The translations under genes were made by a program, and so were the position numbers. Of a stretch of 40,123 bases of DNA, positions 8,490 through 15,853 are shown in pieces. Below the pieces are notes generated by a model. That model was given only the letters and a program-made list of their open reading frames with translations. It made no database searches and had not been told where the DNA came from. Position 1 is the stretch's first letter. Each line of letters opens with the position of its first letter. The stretch comes from an uncultured Bacilli bacterium (GTDB lineage: Bacteria; Bacillota_I; Bacilli_A; RF39; UBA660): assembly GCA_944351765.1 (NCBI GenBank), contig CALVPR010000012.1, positions 1 through 40,123 on the forward strand. The letters run 5' to 3'.

Positions 8490-9023
8490 TTACCAATTAT
8501 TATTAAAATAATAATTATTTTTCTTCTCATACCCTAGATTAGTTTCTTCTCCATGTCCTGGATATATTTTTATATTATCAGAATATTTTTTTATTTTATT
8601 AATAGATTCTTTCATTTTAGCTACATTACCAGTTGGTAAATCACATCTTCCAATATTATCTTTAAATAAAAAATCACCTGTAAACATAATATTATTTTCA
8701 TAAAAATAATACGTTATCGAATCATTGGTATGACCTTTCGTATATATTACTTTAAATTTAAAATTATTTAATATATAATCTTTTTCTGAAAGATTACTAC
8801 TGTTATACACTTCAGTTTTATAATCTTTTAGAAGATCATTTAAGGCTCCCACATGATCAAAATGATTATGTGTAATTAAAACTCCTATTAAATTTTTATT
8901 ATAAATAAATTCTTTTATTTTATCGTAATTATCACCAGGATCTATAATAATAATATCATTATTTATTTCTAAAATATAACAGTTACATTGTAATTTCCCT
9001 ACTACTACTTTTTTTACTTTCAT
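8490..9023 (-). CDS. Metallo-beta-lactamase fold hydrolase (GloB-like)
   Basis: A 177-residue single-domain hydrolase with the complete metal-binding set: HNHFDH at about residues 82-87, H of KGHTNDS, D of FTGDFLF and H of YPGHGEET. These fit the hydroxyacylglutathione hydrolase-like branch that hydrolyses thioesters such as lactoylthiols. The true substrate is unknown, since low-GC Gram-positives often lack glutathione. It starts at ATG 9023 behind AAGAGGATAAAATT. It is the first gene of a unit with prs and dapA, with a 24-bp gap to prs. Confidence 0.85.
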   Translation of the reverse strand: MKVKKVVVGKLQCNCYILEINNDIIIIDPGDNYDKIKEFIYNKNLIGVLITHNHFDHVGALNDLLKDYKTEVYNSSNLSEKDYILNNFKFKVIYTKGHTNDSITYYFYENNIMFTGDFLFKDNIGRCDLPTGNVAKMKESINKIKKYSDNIKIYPGHGEETNLGYEKKNNYYFNNNW

Positions 9024-9069
9024 AATTTTATCCTCTTTTTTATTTTACCATAAAACCATTAAATTTTTA

Positions 9070-9098
9070 TAGACAAAAGCAAAAAAATATATTAAAAT
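9070..9098 (+). promoter_or_regulatory. Promoter of the 176-residue membrane protein gene
   Basis: TAGACA (9070-9075), a 17-bp A-rich spacer and TAAAAT (9093-9098), 18 bp before ATG 9117. The interval 9024-9116 is shared with the divergent hydrolase gene. Confidence 0.65.
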
Positions 9099-9116
9099 TA
9101 TTTTAGGTGATAGAAC

Positions 9117-9647
9117 ATGGGAAAAATAATCGATTTTGACAATTATAGAGCTAAATTAGATCAAGATGTATTTGTGGACATAACAAATAACAATCATAGA
9201 AAGATAAAACTACAAGAACAAGAATCTAGAAAATTTAAAAGTGCTTTTGGCCTATCTAATCTTGGATTTTGTGCTATGGGAGTAGTTTCTGTTGTGGGAG
9301 AATTTATATGTTCAATTAATTTAACTAACTATATAATTAGTGAAAATTTTAAATTAGATACTTTTTTAGATAGTGCTGGAGTATTATGGTTTTTAGTTTT
9401 TCCTTCAATGTTTTTAGCTTTTAAAAAAGAAATACTTGATTCGTTTAAAAAATTATTTTATAAGTTTAAGGAACTTGACAAACCTATTACTGATGAAGAA
9501 ACTAGAATGGTTTACGAAGATTTAATTGCAATTAATTTAGAAGAATTAGAAGAAAAAGAAAAATTAAGAAGAATGGGATTTACAGATTTGAATAATCCTT
9601 ATATTAGAGATTTTTTAGATAATGAAGATAAACCTAGAAGAAGATAA
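9117..9647 (+). CDS. Small membrane protein of unknown function
   Basis: A 176-residue protein with two predicted membrane helices (about residues 47-70 and 85-103), a cytoplasmic-looking N-terminus MGKIIDFDNYRAKLD, and a charged helical C-terminus with EELEEKEKLRRMGF and a terminal RRR. I recognise no family. It begins at ATG 9117 after AGGTGAT, has its own promoter, and ends in a plus-strand terminator that overlaps its last codons. It is a single plus-strand gene between the minus-strand hydrolase and tRNA-Glu. Its architecture (cytoplasmic ends around two helices) loosely resembles the 185-residue pair near 39000, but I see no convincing sequence match. Confidence 0.7.
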   Translation: MGKIIDFDNYRAKLDQDVFVDITNNNHRKIKLQEQESRKFKSAFGLSNLGFCAMGVVSVVGEFICSINLTNYIISENFKLDTFLDSAGVLWFLVFPSMFLAFKKEILDSFKKLFYKFKELDKPITDEETRMVYEDLIAINLEELEEKEKLRRMGFTDLNNPYIRDFLDNEDKPRRR

Positions 9648-9660
9648 TTCTTCTTTTTTT
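9636..9660 (+). terminator. Intrinsic terminator overlapping a stop codon
   Basis: AGAAGAA (9636-9642), loop GATAA containing the stop codon, TTCTTCT (9648-9654) and then six Ts. The stem uses the Arg codons at the end of the 176-residue protein. Confidence 0.85.
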
Positions 9661-9662
9661 AT

Positions 9663-9687
9663 AAAAAAAACTAGTATCTCTACTAGT
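9663..9687 (-). terminator. Intrinsic terminator after tRNA-Glu
   Basis: On the minus strand ACTAGTA, loop GAGA, TACTAGT, then a run of eight T (9670-9663, one base shared with the stem). It lies about 10 bp past the tRNA CCA end. Confidence 0.9.
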
Positions 9688-9697
9688 AAATAATCTA

Positions 9698-9773
9698 TGG
9701 TGACCTGTACGGGATTTGAACCCGTGAATAATACCTTGAGAGGGTACCGTGTTAACCATTTCACCAACAGGCC
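9698..9773 (-). tRNA. tRNA-Glu (anticodon CTC)
   Basis: The 76-nt minus-strand cloverleaf has acceptor arms GGCCTGT/ACAGGTC (one G-U pair), an anticodon stem GTACC/GGTAT around loop CTCTCAA, a T arm ACGGG-TTTGAAT-CCCGT, discriminator A and an encoded CCA. Anticodon CTC reads the GAG codon of glutamate. It has its own promoter and terminator and lies directly downstream of gltX, the synthetase that charges it. The isoacceptor with TTC, needed for GAA, is not in the window. Confidence 0.95.
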
Positions 9774-9795
9774 ATAAGTAAAACAACATAATGTT

Positions 9796-9824
9796 ATTTT
9801 ACCATATATATTTAATTTTAACAA
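9796..9824 (-). promoter_or_regulatory. Promoter of tRNA-Glu
   Basis: Minus-strand TTGTTA (9824-9819), a 17-bp spacer ending TGG and TAAAAT (9801-9796), about 22 bp before the mature tRNA 5' end. Confidence 0.75.
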
Positions 9825-9828
9825 TATA

Positions 9829-11472
9829 TTAAATTCTATTGAATCTATTTATTATTCTATCTTTTCCAAGTAACTTCATAATTGCATATAAGTCAGGAGT
9901 TACTCTACTTGTTGTAAGTACTACTCTAATAACTGTAGCAATATCTGCAACATTACCTTTGTAATTATCAGGATTTTCTTTATAAGATTTCATATCAGAT
10001 GCATATCCTAGAGTATCTGCAACTTCTTTTATTTTATTAAACCAAGTATCTTTATCATCATTTTCATCATATAGTTTTATATACTCATTAAGTATATTTT
10101 TTATTTCATCTGTATCACTTATTTTATCAAAATCATATTCTAAACTACCATTAAATAATTCATCATACATATACCATACTTGTGATTTAATACTACTATA
10201 TGCTTCATAATCTTTTCTTGGTTTCTTTTGTTCTCTTTCAATGTTAAAAATATTAATTGAATAATCTTTATATTTAGTAAGTATTTCATAAAATTCTTTA
10301 TCAAATTCACTTGCCCATTTTAAAGTGTTTTCATATACTTCTTTGGCAGTTAATCTACTAATATAGTTTCTAGATATATTTAATAATTTTTCAATATCAA
10401 ATAAAGATCCACTTTTACTCATTTTCTTAAAATCAAACTTAAATTCATCAATACTTTTTCCAGGATTACTATCCATCCATCCTTCAAAGTTAGAGTTTGC
10501 TATTGTCATTAAATATAATTTAACAGCTTCTACAGGAATACCTTTTTCATGATAATAACTAACTGCAGCTTCTGGATCTTTTCTTTTAGATAGTTTTCTT
10601 CTTACTCCTTCTTCATCTACTTTCATAACAAGTCCTAAATGACAATATTTAGGTACTTTAAAACCAAATTTTTTAAATAATTCAATATGAAGTGGTGTTG
10701 AAGGTAACCATTCTTCTCCTCTAGTTACATGAGTAGTTCGCATTAGATGATCATCTACTATATGTGCAAAGTGATATACTGGTACACCATCACTTTTTAT
10801 AAGGACATGATCTATATCATTTTCAGGATATTCTATATTTCCTCTTACTAAATCATTAATAACAACTTTCTTATTAAAGTCCCCAGTTGATTTTAATCTA
10901 AGAACAAACTTTTCTCCATTCTTAATTCTTTCTGCTCTTTCCTCATTAGTTAAATTACGACATCTTGCATATTTACCATAATAACCAATTCTATCTTTCT
11001 TACTTTCTTGTACACTTCTTATTTCATTTATATCTTCTTCACTACAAAAACAAGGATAAGCATAATCATTTTCTACTAACCATTTAGCAAAAGTATTATA
11101 AATATCTATTCTTTTACTTTGAACATAAGGTCCATAATTACCTATTTCTTCATTATCTGATATAGCCCCTTCATCTATTTCAATATTAAAAGATTTTAAA
11201 TCTTTTACAATTCCATCTATACTTTCTACAGTTCTTTTGCCATCTGTATCTTCTATTCTTAAATAGAAAATCCCATTTGTATCTTTTGCAGCCTTATTTG
11301 TAACAAATACAGTAAGCAAACTACCCATATGAACAAATCCTGTTGGAGATGGAGCAAATCTAGATACTACAGCTTTTTCATCAATATTTCTTTCTGGATA
11401 TATATTTTCATAATCACTAATAGTTTTAGTAACACTTGGATACATTATATTAGCAAGTTCCTTATTAGTCAT
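9829..11472 (-). CDS. gltX: Glutamate--tRNA ligase
   Basis: A class I synthetase that charges tRNA-Glu. The signature SRFAPSPTGFVHMGS (HIGH-type motif at about residues 48-51) is near the N-terminus, and the KMSKS equivalent is KLSKRKDP. At 547 residues it is longer than the common form of about 480-490, with an N-terminal extension of about 35 residues before the Rossmann fold. I take the ATG at 11472 because AAAGGA lies upstream; an in-frame ATG at 11526 would lie inside the promoter -35 box. It has its own consensus promoter. Whether it is discriminating or also mischarges tRNA-Gln cannot be told without knowing whether glnS or gatCAB is present. Confidence 0.95.
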   Translation of the reverse strand: MTNKELANIMYPSVTKTISDYENIYPERNIDEKAVVSRFAPSPTGFVHMGSLLTVFVTNKAAKDTNGIFYLRIEDTDGKRTVESIDGIVKDLKSFNIEIDEGAISDNEEIGNYGPYVQSKRIDIYNTFAKWLVENDYAYPCFCSEEDINEIRSVQESKKDRIGYYGKYARCRNLTNEERAERIKNGEKFVLRLKSTGDFNKKVVINDLVRGNIEYPENDIDHVLIKSDGVPVYHFAHIVDDHLMRTTHVTRGEEWLPSTPLHIELFKKFGFKVPKYCHLGLVMKVDEEGVRRKLSKRKDPEAAVSYYHEKGIPVEAVKLYLMTIANSNFEGWMDSNPGKSIDEFKFDFKKMSKSGSLFDIEKLLNISRNYISRLTAKEVYENTLKWASEFDKEFYEILTKYKDYSINIFNIEREQKKPRKDYEAYSSIKSQVWYMYDELFNGSLEYDFDKISDTDEIKNILNEYIKLYDENDDKDTWFNKIKEVADTLGYASDMKSYKENPDNYKGNVADIATVIRVVLTTSRVTPDLYAIMKLLGKDRIINRFNRI

Positions 11473-11497
11473 AATATCATTCCTTTCATGCAAGTTT

Positions 11498-11526
11498 ATT
11501 ATAACATTTACATACTTATTTATCAA
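11498..11526 (-). promoter_or_regulatory. Promoter of gltX
   Basis: Minus-strand TTGATA (11526-11521), 17-bp spacer, TATAAT (11503-11498). No T-box leader fits in the roughly 20 bases between it and the start codon. Confidence 0.85.
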
Positions 11527-11527
11527 T

Positions 11528-11579
11528 AAAAAAAGATAGATTATTTAGTTTCGTAAACACTAACTTGTTTTCTATCTTT
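11528..11579 (-). terminator. Terminator overlapping the end of rpmA
   Basis: Minus-strand AAAGATAG (11579-11572) pairs with CTATCTTT (11539-11532), enclosing an inner stem TTAGT/ACTAA, and is followed by Ts. The stem includes the last rpmA codons. Confidence 0.7.
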
Positions 11580-11831
11580 TCCTAAATGTTCATATTTTAC
11601 ATATCCAGATGTAGTTGCAAACAAAGTATCGTCTGTTCCTCTTCCTACATTTTTACCTGGATGAATCTTTGTTCCTCTTTGACGATAAATAATACTTCCT
11701 GCATTAATAAATTCACCATCAGCAGCTTTTGCTCCTAGTCTTCTACCAGCAGAATCTCTTCCATTACTTGTAGATGATTGACCTTTTTTGTGAGCAAATA
11801 ATTGTATATTAAATTCTAAGAACTTAATCAT
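11541..11831 (-). CDS. rpmA: 50S ribosomal protein L27, with cleavable N-terminal extension
   Basis: A 96-residue L27 with the conserved [21 protein letters not shown] and [15 protein letters not shown] segments; the N-terminus of the mature protein reaches the peptidyl-transferase centre. It begins [12 protein letters not shown] before AHKKG. That is the Bacillota-type extension which must be removed after the FF/LF position by the Prp protease; here cleavage is expected between Phe12 and Ala13. The extension differs in detail from the LNLQFF form known in staphylococci. It is the last gene of rplU-prp-rpmA, 2 bp after prp. Confidence 0.97.
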   Translation of the reverse strand: MIKFLEFNIQLFAHKKGQSSTSNGRDSAGRRLGAKAADGEFINAGSIIYRQRGTKIHPGKNVGRGTDDTLFATTSGYVKYEHLGKDRKQVSVYETK

Positions 11832-11833
11832 AG

Positions 11834-12148
11834 TTATTCCTCCTTATCAATTATTTTAATATTTTTAGGATAATTGTTAGCAAGTGTATTAAAATTAGAA
11901 ATCATATTATTTATAAGTATATCTATTATATTATCTTTAAGAATATATTCTATAATAATTTTAGAATCATTTTGTTCTACTTTTATAGTCTTATCATTTA
12001 TTGATAATATGTTATTAACAGTAGATATAACTAACGTACTAACAGAAGCACAAACAATATCTTTTCCGTATTCATCATACATTGCATGTCCTAATATAGA
12101 GATTTTTTTTATATTATTATTATTTCTAATAATTTCTACTTTTATCAT
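11834..12148 (-). CDS. prp: Ribosomal-processing cysteine protease Prp
   Basis: Prp (YsxB family) removes the N-terminal extension of L27. The 104-residue protein has the family motif [18 protein letters not shown], with the catalytic pair His21 and Cys33 spaced as in the family. It is located between rplU and rpmA with gaps of 7 and 2 bp, as in other Bacillota. The presence of the extension on the neighbouring L27 confirms the functional pairing. Confidence 0.95.
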   Translation of the reverse strand: MIKVEIIRNNNNIKKISILGHAMYDEYGKDIVCASVSTLVISTVNNILSINDKTIKVEQNDSKIIIEYILKDNIIDILINNMISNFNTLANNYPKNIKIIDKEE

Positions 12149-12155
12149 ATTACCT

Positions 12156-12455
12156 CTATTTTATTGTCTTGATTTCTACTTTAGTATATGGTTGACGATG
12201 TCCCCTAGTTTTTCTACTAGATCTCTTATTTGGAGTATAAGTAAATATTTTAATTTTTTTACTTTTTCCTTGTTTTACAATAACACCTTCTACTTTAGCG
12301 CCTTTTACATAAGGGTTACCTACTACACCATTAGCCATAAGTACTTTATCAAAAACAACTTTGTCGTTATCGTTTCCTTCTAATTTTTCAACATAGATAA
12401 CGTCTCCAACACCTACTAAGTATTGTTTTCCACCTGTTTCGATTACAGCTTTCAT
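12156..12455 (-). CDS. rplU: 50S ribosomal protein L21
   Basis: A 99-residue L21 of normal length, beginning MKAVIETGGKQYLVGVGD and ending in the basic KRSSRKTRGHRQPYTKVEI region that binds 23S rRNA. The ribosome binding site AAAGGAGGT precedes ATG 12455. It is the first gene of rplU-prp-rpmA and is preceded by a structured leader and a consensus promoter. In B. subtilis the same three genes follow spoIVFAB, and spoIVFAB is indeed upstream here, with one unknown gene inserted between. Confidence 0.98.
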   Translation of the reverse strand: MKAVIETGGKQYLVGVGDVIYVEKLEGNDNDKVVFDKVLMANGVVGNPYVKGAKVEGVIVKQGKSKKIKIFTYTPNKRSSRKTRGHRQPYTKVEIKTIK

Positions 12456-12469
12456 TTATATTTACCTCC

Positions 12470-12562
12470 TTTATTAATTGTTTAATAGACTCGCCTTTAA
12501 GGTGGCAGATGCTCTTATACCTTTTTAGTGCGGTTGAATAAATCAACTTGAGGTCTTCAAAC
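12470..12562 (-). promoter_or_regulatory. L21-type ribosomal protein leader
   Basis: The transcript between promoter and rplU contains a compact structure unlike the AT-rich surroundings. A closing stem forms between GACCTC and GAGTC, with a hairpin TTGA-TTTAT-TCAA and a hairpin GCC-ACCTTAAA-GGC inside. The conserved-looking strings CCGCACT, AGCATCTGCCACC and GGCGAGTC match what I remember of the L21 leader family upstream of rplU in Bacilli. The likely role is feedback by L21 or L27. Assignment is from memory plus visible pairing. Confidence 0.7.
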
Positions 12563-12569
12563 ATTTATA

Positions 12570-12598
12570 ATTCTAACATTTTTACATAAGTTTGTCAA
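12570..12598 (-). promoter_or_regulatory. Consensus promoter of rplU-prp-rpmA
   Basis: Minus-strand TTGACA (12598-12593), exactly 17 bp, TAGAAT (12575-12570). It is among the best sigma-A-like promoters in the window. Confidence 0.9.
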
Positions 12599-12648
12599 AT
12601 AAATTTAATTACTTTATAATATATTAAGAAGAAATATAATTACTAGTT

Positions 12649-13395
12649 TTATTTTTTCTTTTTCTTTATTAGAGGGTTACTCACAGTTTCTTCTTTTTCC
12701 TGTAACAAATCCTCTTTTAATTGTCTTAAATTATTTATTCTTATTTCGGTTCCATTATTTAATTTTTTCTCTTTTATATGTTTTTTTTCATTAATAAGAC
12801 TATTCATTAAACCTTCAATTTCTTCATAATTTAAATATATTTCTTCGGCAAATCTATTATAAATTTCTGTTATTTTTCGTTTTTGTTCTATTCCACTTAA
12901 ATTAGAAAATGGTCCTTCAGCCTTGTAAATAACTATTTCATCATTTTCTTTATCAAAATAAATAACACTTTTATCTGCCAACTTTACTTTAAATGCATTT
13001 TTTAATTTTGTTTCCATCTTAATTTGTAACAATATAGCATTTAATCCGGTTGAATTTTCGGCATAAGCAATTTTTTCATAATCACTCATCTCTTCTATTG
13101 CTCCTAAAGCATATAATTTATTAAAATATGCACTTGATGATTGAATATATTTTATTCTATCTGCTGCAACTGTCATAACATTTACTATTGGAAAAAATAA
13201 CATCAAACTTCTATTTTTAACATATTCAGGATTCATTTCTTTATTTAGTCTCGATAATTTATTATTGTTTATTTTATATCCTAAATCTGCTAAATCTTTT
13301 ACAATTTTTAAAACATTAGATATATTCATGGCAAAACTTAAAATAATAGATCCTATCCATACAGACAATATTTCAATTAAATCCACACTCTTCAC
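12649..13395 (-). CDS. Unknown membrane protein between spoIVFB and rplU
   Basis: A 248-residue protein with a hydrophobic N-terminal helix (about residues 7-28) and a second hydrophobic stretch near 65-80 (SLMLFFPIVNVMTVA), then a long soluble, charged, helical region ending in KKKKK. I recognise no family. It has its own strong promoter immediately upstream and lies between spoIVFB and the rplU operon, where B. subtilis has nothing. A role in sporulation is only suggested by location. A good alternative is a general envelope protein. Confidence 0.7.
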   Translation of the reverse strand: MKSVDLIEILSVWIGSIILSFAMNISNVLKIVKDLADLGYKINNNKLSRLNKEMNPEYVKNRSLMLFFPIVNVMTVAADRIKYIQSSSAYFNKLYALGAIEEMSDYEKIAYAENSTGLNAILLQIKMETKLKNAFKVKLADKSVIYFDKENDEIVIYKAEGPFSNLSGIEQKRKITEIYNRFAEEIYLNYEEIEGLMNSLINEKKHIKEKKLNNGTEIRINNLRQLKEDLLQEKEETVSNPLIKKKKK

Positions 13396-13414
13396 CTCTT
13401 TTCATGTGAGGTAT

Positions 13415-13442
13415 ATTATAGCATTTTTTTATTATTTGTCAA
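13415..13442 (-). promoter_or_regulatory. Promoter of the 248-residue membrane protein gene
   Basis: Minus-strand TTGACA (13442-13437), 16-bp spacer, TATAAT (13420-13415). Both hexamers are consensus. It starts 2 bp after the spoIVFB stop. Confidence 0.9.
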
Positions 13443-13443
13443 T

Positions 13444-14199
13444 TTAACTAAAAAAAGTTCTTAAATAATCTTTTTCTTTAATATATTTATTACCTATTTT
13501 AAATATATGTGATTTATTTTTATACATTTTATTTTTATCATCTATTATTTTTATCTTATTATAATTATATTTATATAAATATCTTTCCAATATAAATTTA
13601 TTATATAAATACTTTAATCCCTTATAATATTTATAAGTATTATCTATAAGTATAAATATTATCATCATATAACTATAATTATTAATTCCTTTTATAAATA
13701 TAATTATTATCATTATTATAGATATTATAAAGCTAAGATAATTTGATAATTTATAGTAAAATACTTTTGATAATATTAAATTAAATATTTTAAAACCATC
13801 TAATGGATATATAGGTAATATATTAAATATTAACATTGAATAATGGTACATTGTATATATATTAAAAATATATTCCCGTATATAATTATTTTTATATAAA
13901 ATTAATATAACTGTATAATACATAGTTTGAAAAAAAATACCCATAATGGCTATTAATAATTCTTCATCTATATCTCTATTAACTATATCTTCTAATTTTA
14001 ATAATCCACCATAAGGATATATTATTATTTTATTTACTTTAACTTTATATTTTAGACACATAAGATAGTGCCCTAATTCATGAATTAAAATAAGAGAAGT
14101 AAAGATTATTAAATTATAAAAATATCCTGTTAAAATAAAACCTATTGCTATTATTAAATATGTATAATGGAATTCTATTTTATTTAAGATATTCTTCAT
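13444..14199 (-). CDS. spoIVFB: Site-2 (M50) intramembrane protease, SpoIVFB-like
   Basis: SpoIVFB is the intramembrane metalloprotease that activates pro-sigma-K in the mother cell of sporulating Bacilli. The 251-residue product is polytopic and carries HELGH at residues 40-44 and a second metal ligand, Asp134, in NILPIYPLDG, the standard M50 pair. It also has YPYGGLLKLE, typical of the SpoIVFB subgroup. It overlaps spoIVFA by 20 bp and lies upstream of rplU as in B. subtilis, which argues for SpoIVFB rather than a generic site-2 protease. The C-terminal part after residue 190 is basic and may be the CBS-like region in shortened form; this is unclear. Confidence 0.85.
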   Translation of the reverse strand: MKNILNKIEFHYTYLIIAIGFILTGYFYNLIIFTSLILIHELGHYLMCLKYKVKVNKIIIYPYGGLLKLEDIVNRDIDEELLIAIMGIFFQTMYYTVILILYKNNYIREYIFNIYTMYHYSMLIFNILPIYPLDGFKIFNLILSKVFYYKLSNYLSFIISIIMIIIIFIKGINNYSYMMIIFILIDNTYKYYKGLKYLYNKFILERYLYKYNYNKIKIIDDKNKMYKNKSHIFKIGNKYIKEKDYLRTFFS

Positions 14200-14794
14200 A
14201 ATTTAAGTATTCTCCATTTTTTGAATATACTAGATATAAATAATTATTTGAAGTTTCTCCAAGTAAATCACCTGCTTCTATATAATCATATAATTTAACA
14301 GAAGTACTAGTCATATTGCCATACCAAATATCAATTCCATCCATTCCTTGAATTATTATTACATTACCATAATTTTCTTTTTCACCAATAAAAACTACTA
14401 ATCCACTTTCTATTACAGGAACTAAATAATTATTATCTACCTCTAATTTTACTCCATTATAATACTTAGAACTATTTTTATATGTTAGTTTCTCATTAAA
14501 TACTGGTTTTGTATCGGTTACAAAACTATCAAGTATTGACACTCCCCCTAAATATTTAGAATAAAAGTTTTTAATACTTGTAAATGAAATATTATTTTCA
14601 TATATATTTTTTCTTATTATATCTTTATATTTAGTATCTATTTTACAAAAAATAGCCAATAATAAAAATAATGAAAGACATATAAGTGATCTATATATAA
14701 ATCCTCTTATATATTTTTTTATATCACTTAACATTTCATTATCCTTATTTTTATTTATCTTTTTCATATATTTTGATATATCATTTTTATTCAT
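14180..14794 (-). CDS. spoIVFA: SpoIVFA-like regulator with degenerate M23 domain
   Basis: SpoIVFA holds SpoIVFB in a complex and controls its activity. The 204-residue product has a cytoplasmic basic N-terminus, one transmembrane helix (about residues 33-50) and an extracytoplasmic C-terminal LytM/M23-like beta domain (YLVPVIESGLVVFIGEKENYGNVIIIQ..). The M23 zinc ligands are absent: where active enzymes have HxH near the end, it reads YLYLVYSK. That is expected of SpoIVFA, which is not a hydrolase. It overlaps spoIVFB by 20 bp. Identification is from architecture plus gene order. Confidence 0.8.
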   Translation of the reverse strand: MNKNDISKYMKKINKNKDNEMLSDIKKYIRGFIYRSLICLSLFLLLAIFCKIDTKYKDIIRKNIYENNISFTSIKNFYSKYLGGVSILDSFVTDTKPVFNEKLTYKNSSKYYNGVKLEVDNNYLVPVIESGLVVFIGEKENYGNVIIIQGMDGIDIWYGNMTSTSVKLYDYIEAGDLLGETSNNYLYLVYSKNGEYLNYEEYLK

Positions 14795-14836
14795 AGTATC
14801 CCCTAATTAATAGTATGAATACTACCTAAATATATT

Positions 14837-15826
14837 CTAATTATTATTTAAATAATTTAAGGCATCATCAAAGGTATCAACACTGATAATTTCCATATCA
14901 TAGTTATATTCTTCTTTTACTTTAATTGCTTCTTCATAATTGTCTTTAGGAACAAATACTATTTCCATTTTATTTTTATGTGCTCCAATTATTTTATATT
15001 TAACTCCATCAATTGCTCCGACATTACCTAAAGCATCTATTGTACCAGTACCTGCTATTCTTCTTCCTTTAGTTATATCTTCAGAAGTTAATGAATTATA
15101 AATATTTAAAGCAATCATTAAACCTCCTGATGCTCCGCCTTCACTTGCTTTAAAAGAAAGTTCAAGTTCTGGATCAACATCGTATATATAGTTAGTTAGG
15201 ACTACTACTCCAACAGCTTTTGTTTCATCATTTCCTGTTACTTTAACATTTATTTGCTCCGCTTTATCTTCTCTTATTACATCTAAAACAATAGTTTCCC
15301 CTATATCTGTTTTTGCTATAACTTCTCTTAATGTTTCAACATTATCTATATCTATACCATTAGCTCTTAATATTTTATCTCCTACTTTTATACCATTATC
15401 ACTAGTAGTAGCTATAACAATATTTTCTTGTCCTTTTATATTAACTGTATTTCCTGATTTATTGTATGCCACCAATATTGCATTTTGCATTGAATTTTCA
15501 AGCATAACTTTATTTCTTATTGTTATTTCTTCCATAGATTCGTTGGATAATTGAACTTCTTCTACTTTTTCTGTATCCCAATCTTTTAATATATATGACA
15601 TTACCATCATACCAACATTAGCTTCATATTCTGTTACATAAAGTAAATTAAGAGTTCCTTCCGTTTCATTTTTATTCTCTATTTTTATTCTATCTCTTAT
15701 ATCTATTACACCACCTGGCGCTAATATATAATATGGAAGTGGTATATTAATAACAACCATAAATACTATTAAAAATATAAAAAACTTAATATTTTCTTTA
15801 AAAAAATCTTTTATTTTATTCATCAT
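14837..15826 (-). CDS. PDZ-Lon (S16) membrane protease, YlbL/SepM family
   Basis: A 329-residue membrane-anchored serine protease. It has an N-terminal helix (about residues 13-32), a conserved YYILAPGG segment just outside it, a PDZ domain (about 125-200, with NGIKVGDKILRANG) and a C-terminal Lon-type catalytic domain with Ser233 in GGASGGLMIAL and the Lys of the dyad in GVKYKIIGA (Lys278). Relatives process secreted peptides in streptococci (SepM) or act in envelope control in Bacillus (YlbL). The sequence around the serine is GGASGG rather than the more common DGPSAG. It starts at ATG 15826 behind GAGGGG and lies upstream of spoIVFA, so a contribution to sporulation-linked proteolysis is possible but unproven. 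Confidence 0.88.
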   Translation of the reverse strand: MMNKIKDFFKENIKFFIFLIVFMVVINIPLPYYILAPGGVIDIRDRIKIENKNETEGTLNLLYVTEYEANVGMMVMSYILKDWDTEKVEEVQLSNESMEEITIRNKVMLENSMQNAILVAYNKSGNTVNIKGQENIVIATTSDNGIKVGDKILRANGIDIDNVETLREVIAKTDIGETIVLDVIREDKAEQINVKVTGNDETKAVGVVVLTNYIYDVDPELELSFKASEGGASGGLMIALNIYNSLTSEDITKGRRIAGTGTIDALGNVGAIDGVKYKIIGAHKNKMEIVFVPKDNYEEAIKVKEEYNYDMEIISVDTFDDALNYLNNN

Positions 15827-15853
15827 GTTATCCCCTCACTTTAAGTATATAAC

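Noticed and set aside
9615-9824. Minus-strand frame of 69 codons
   Set aside because: It covers tRNA-Glu, its terminator and its promoter, and is not a protein gene.
11473-11540. T-box leader for gltX or proS
   Set aside because: The distance between promoter and start codon is about 20 bases in both genes, too short for a T-box.
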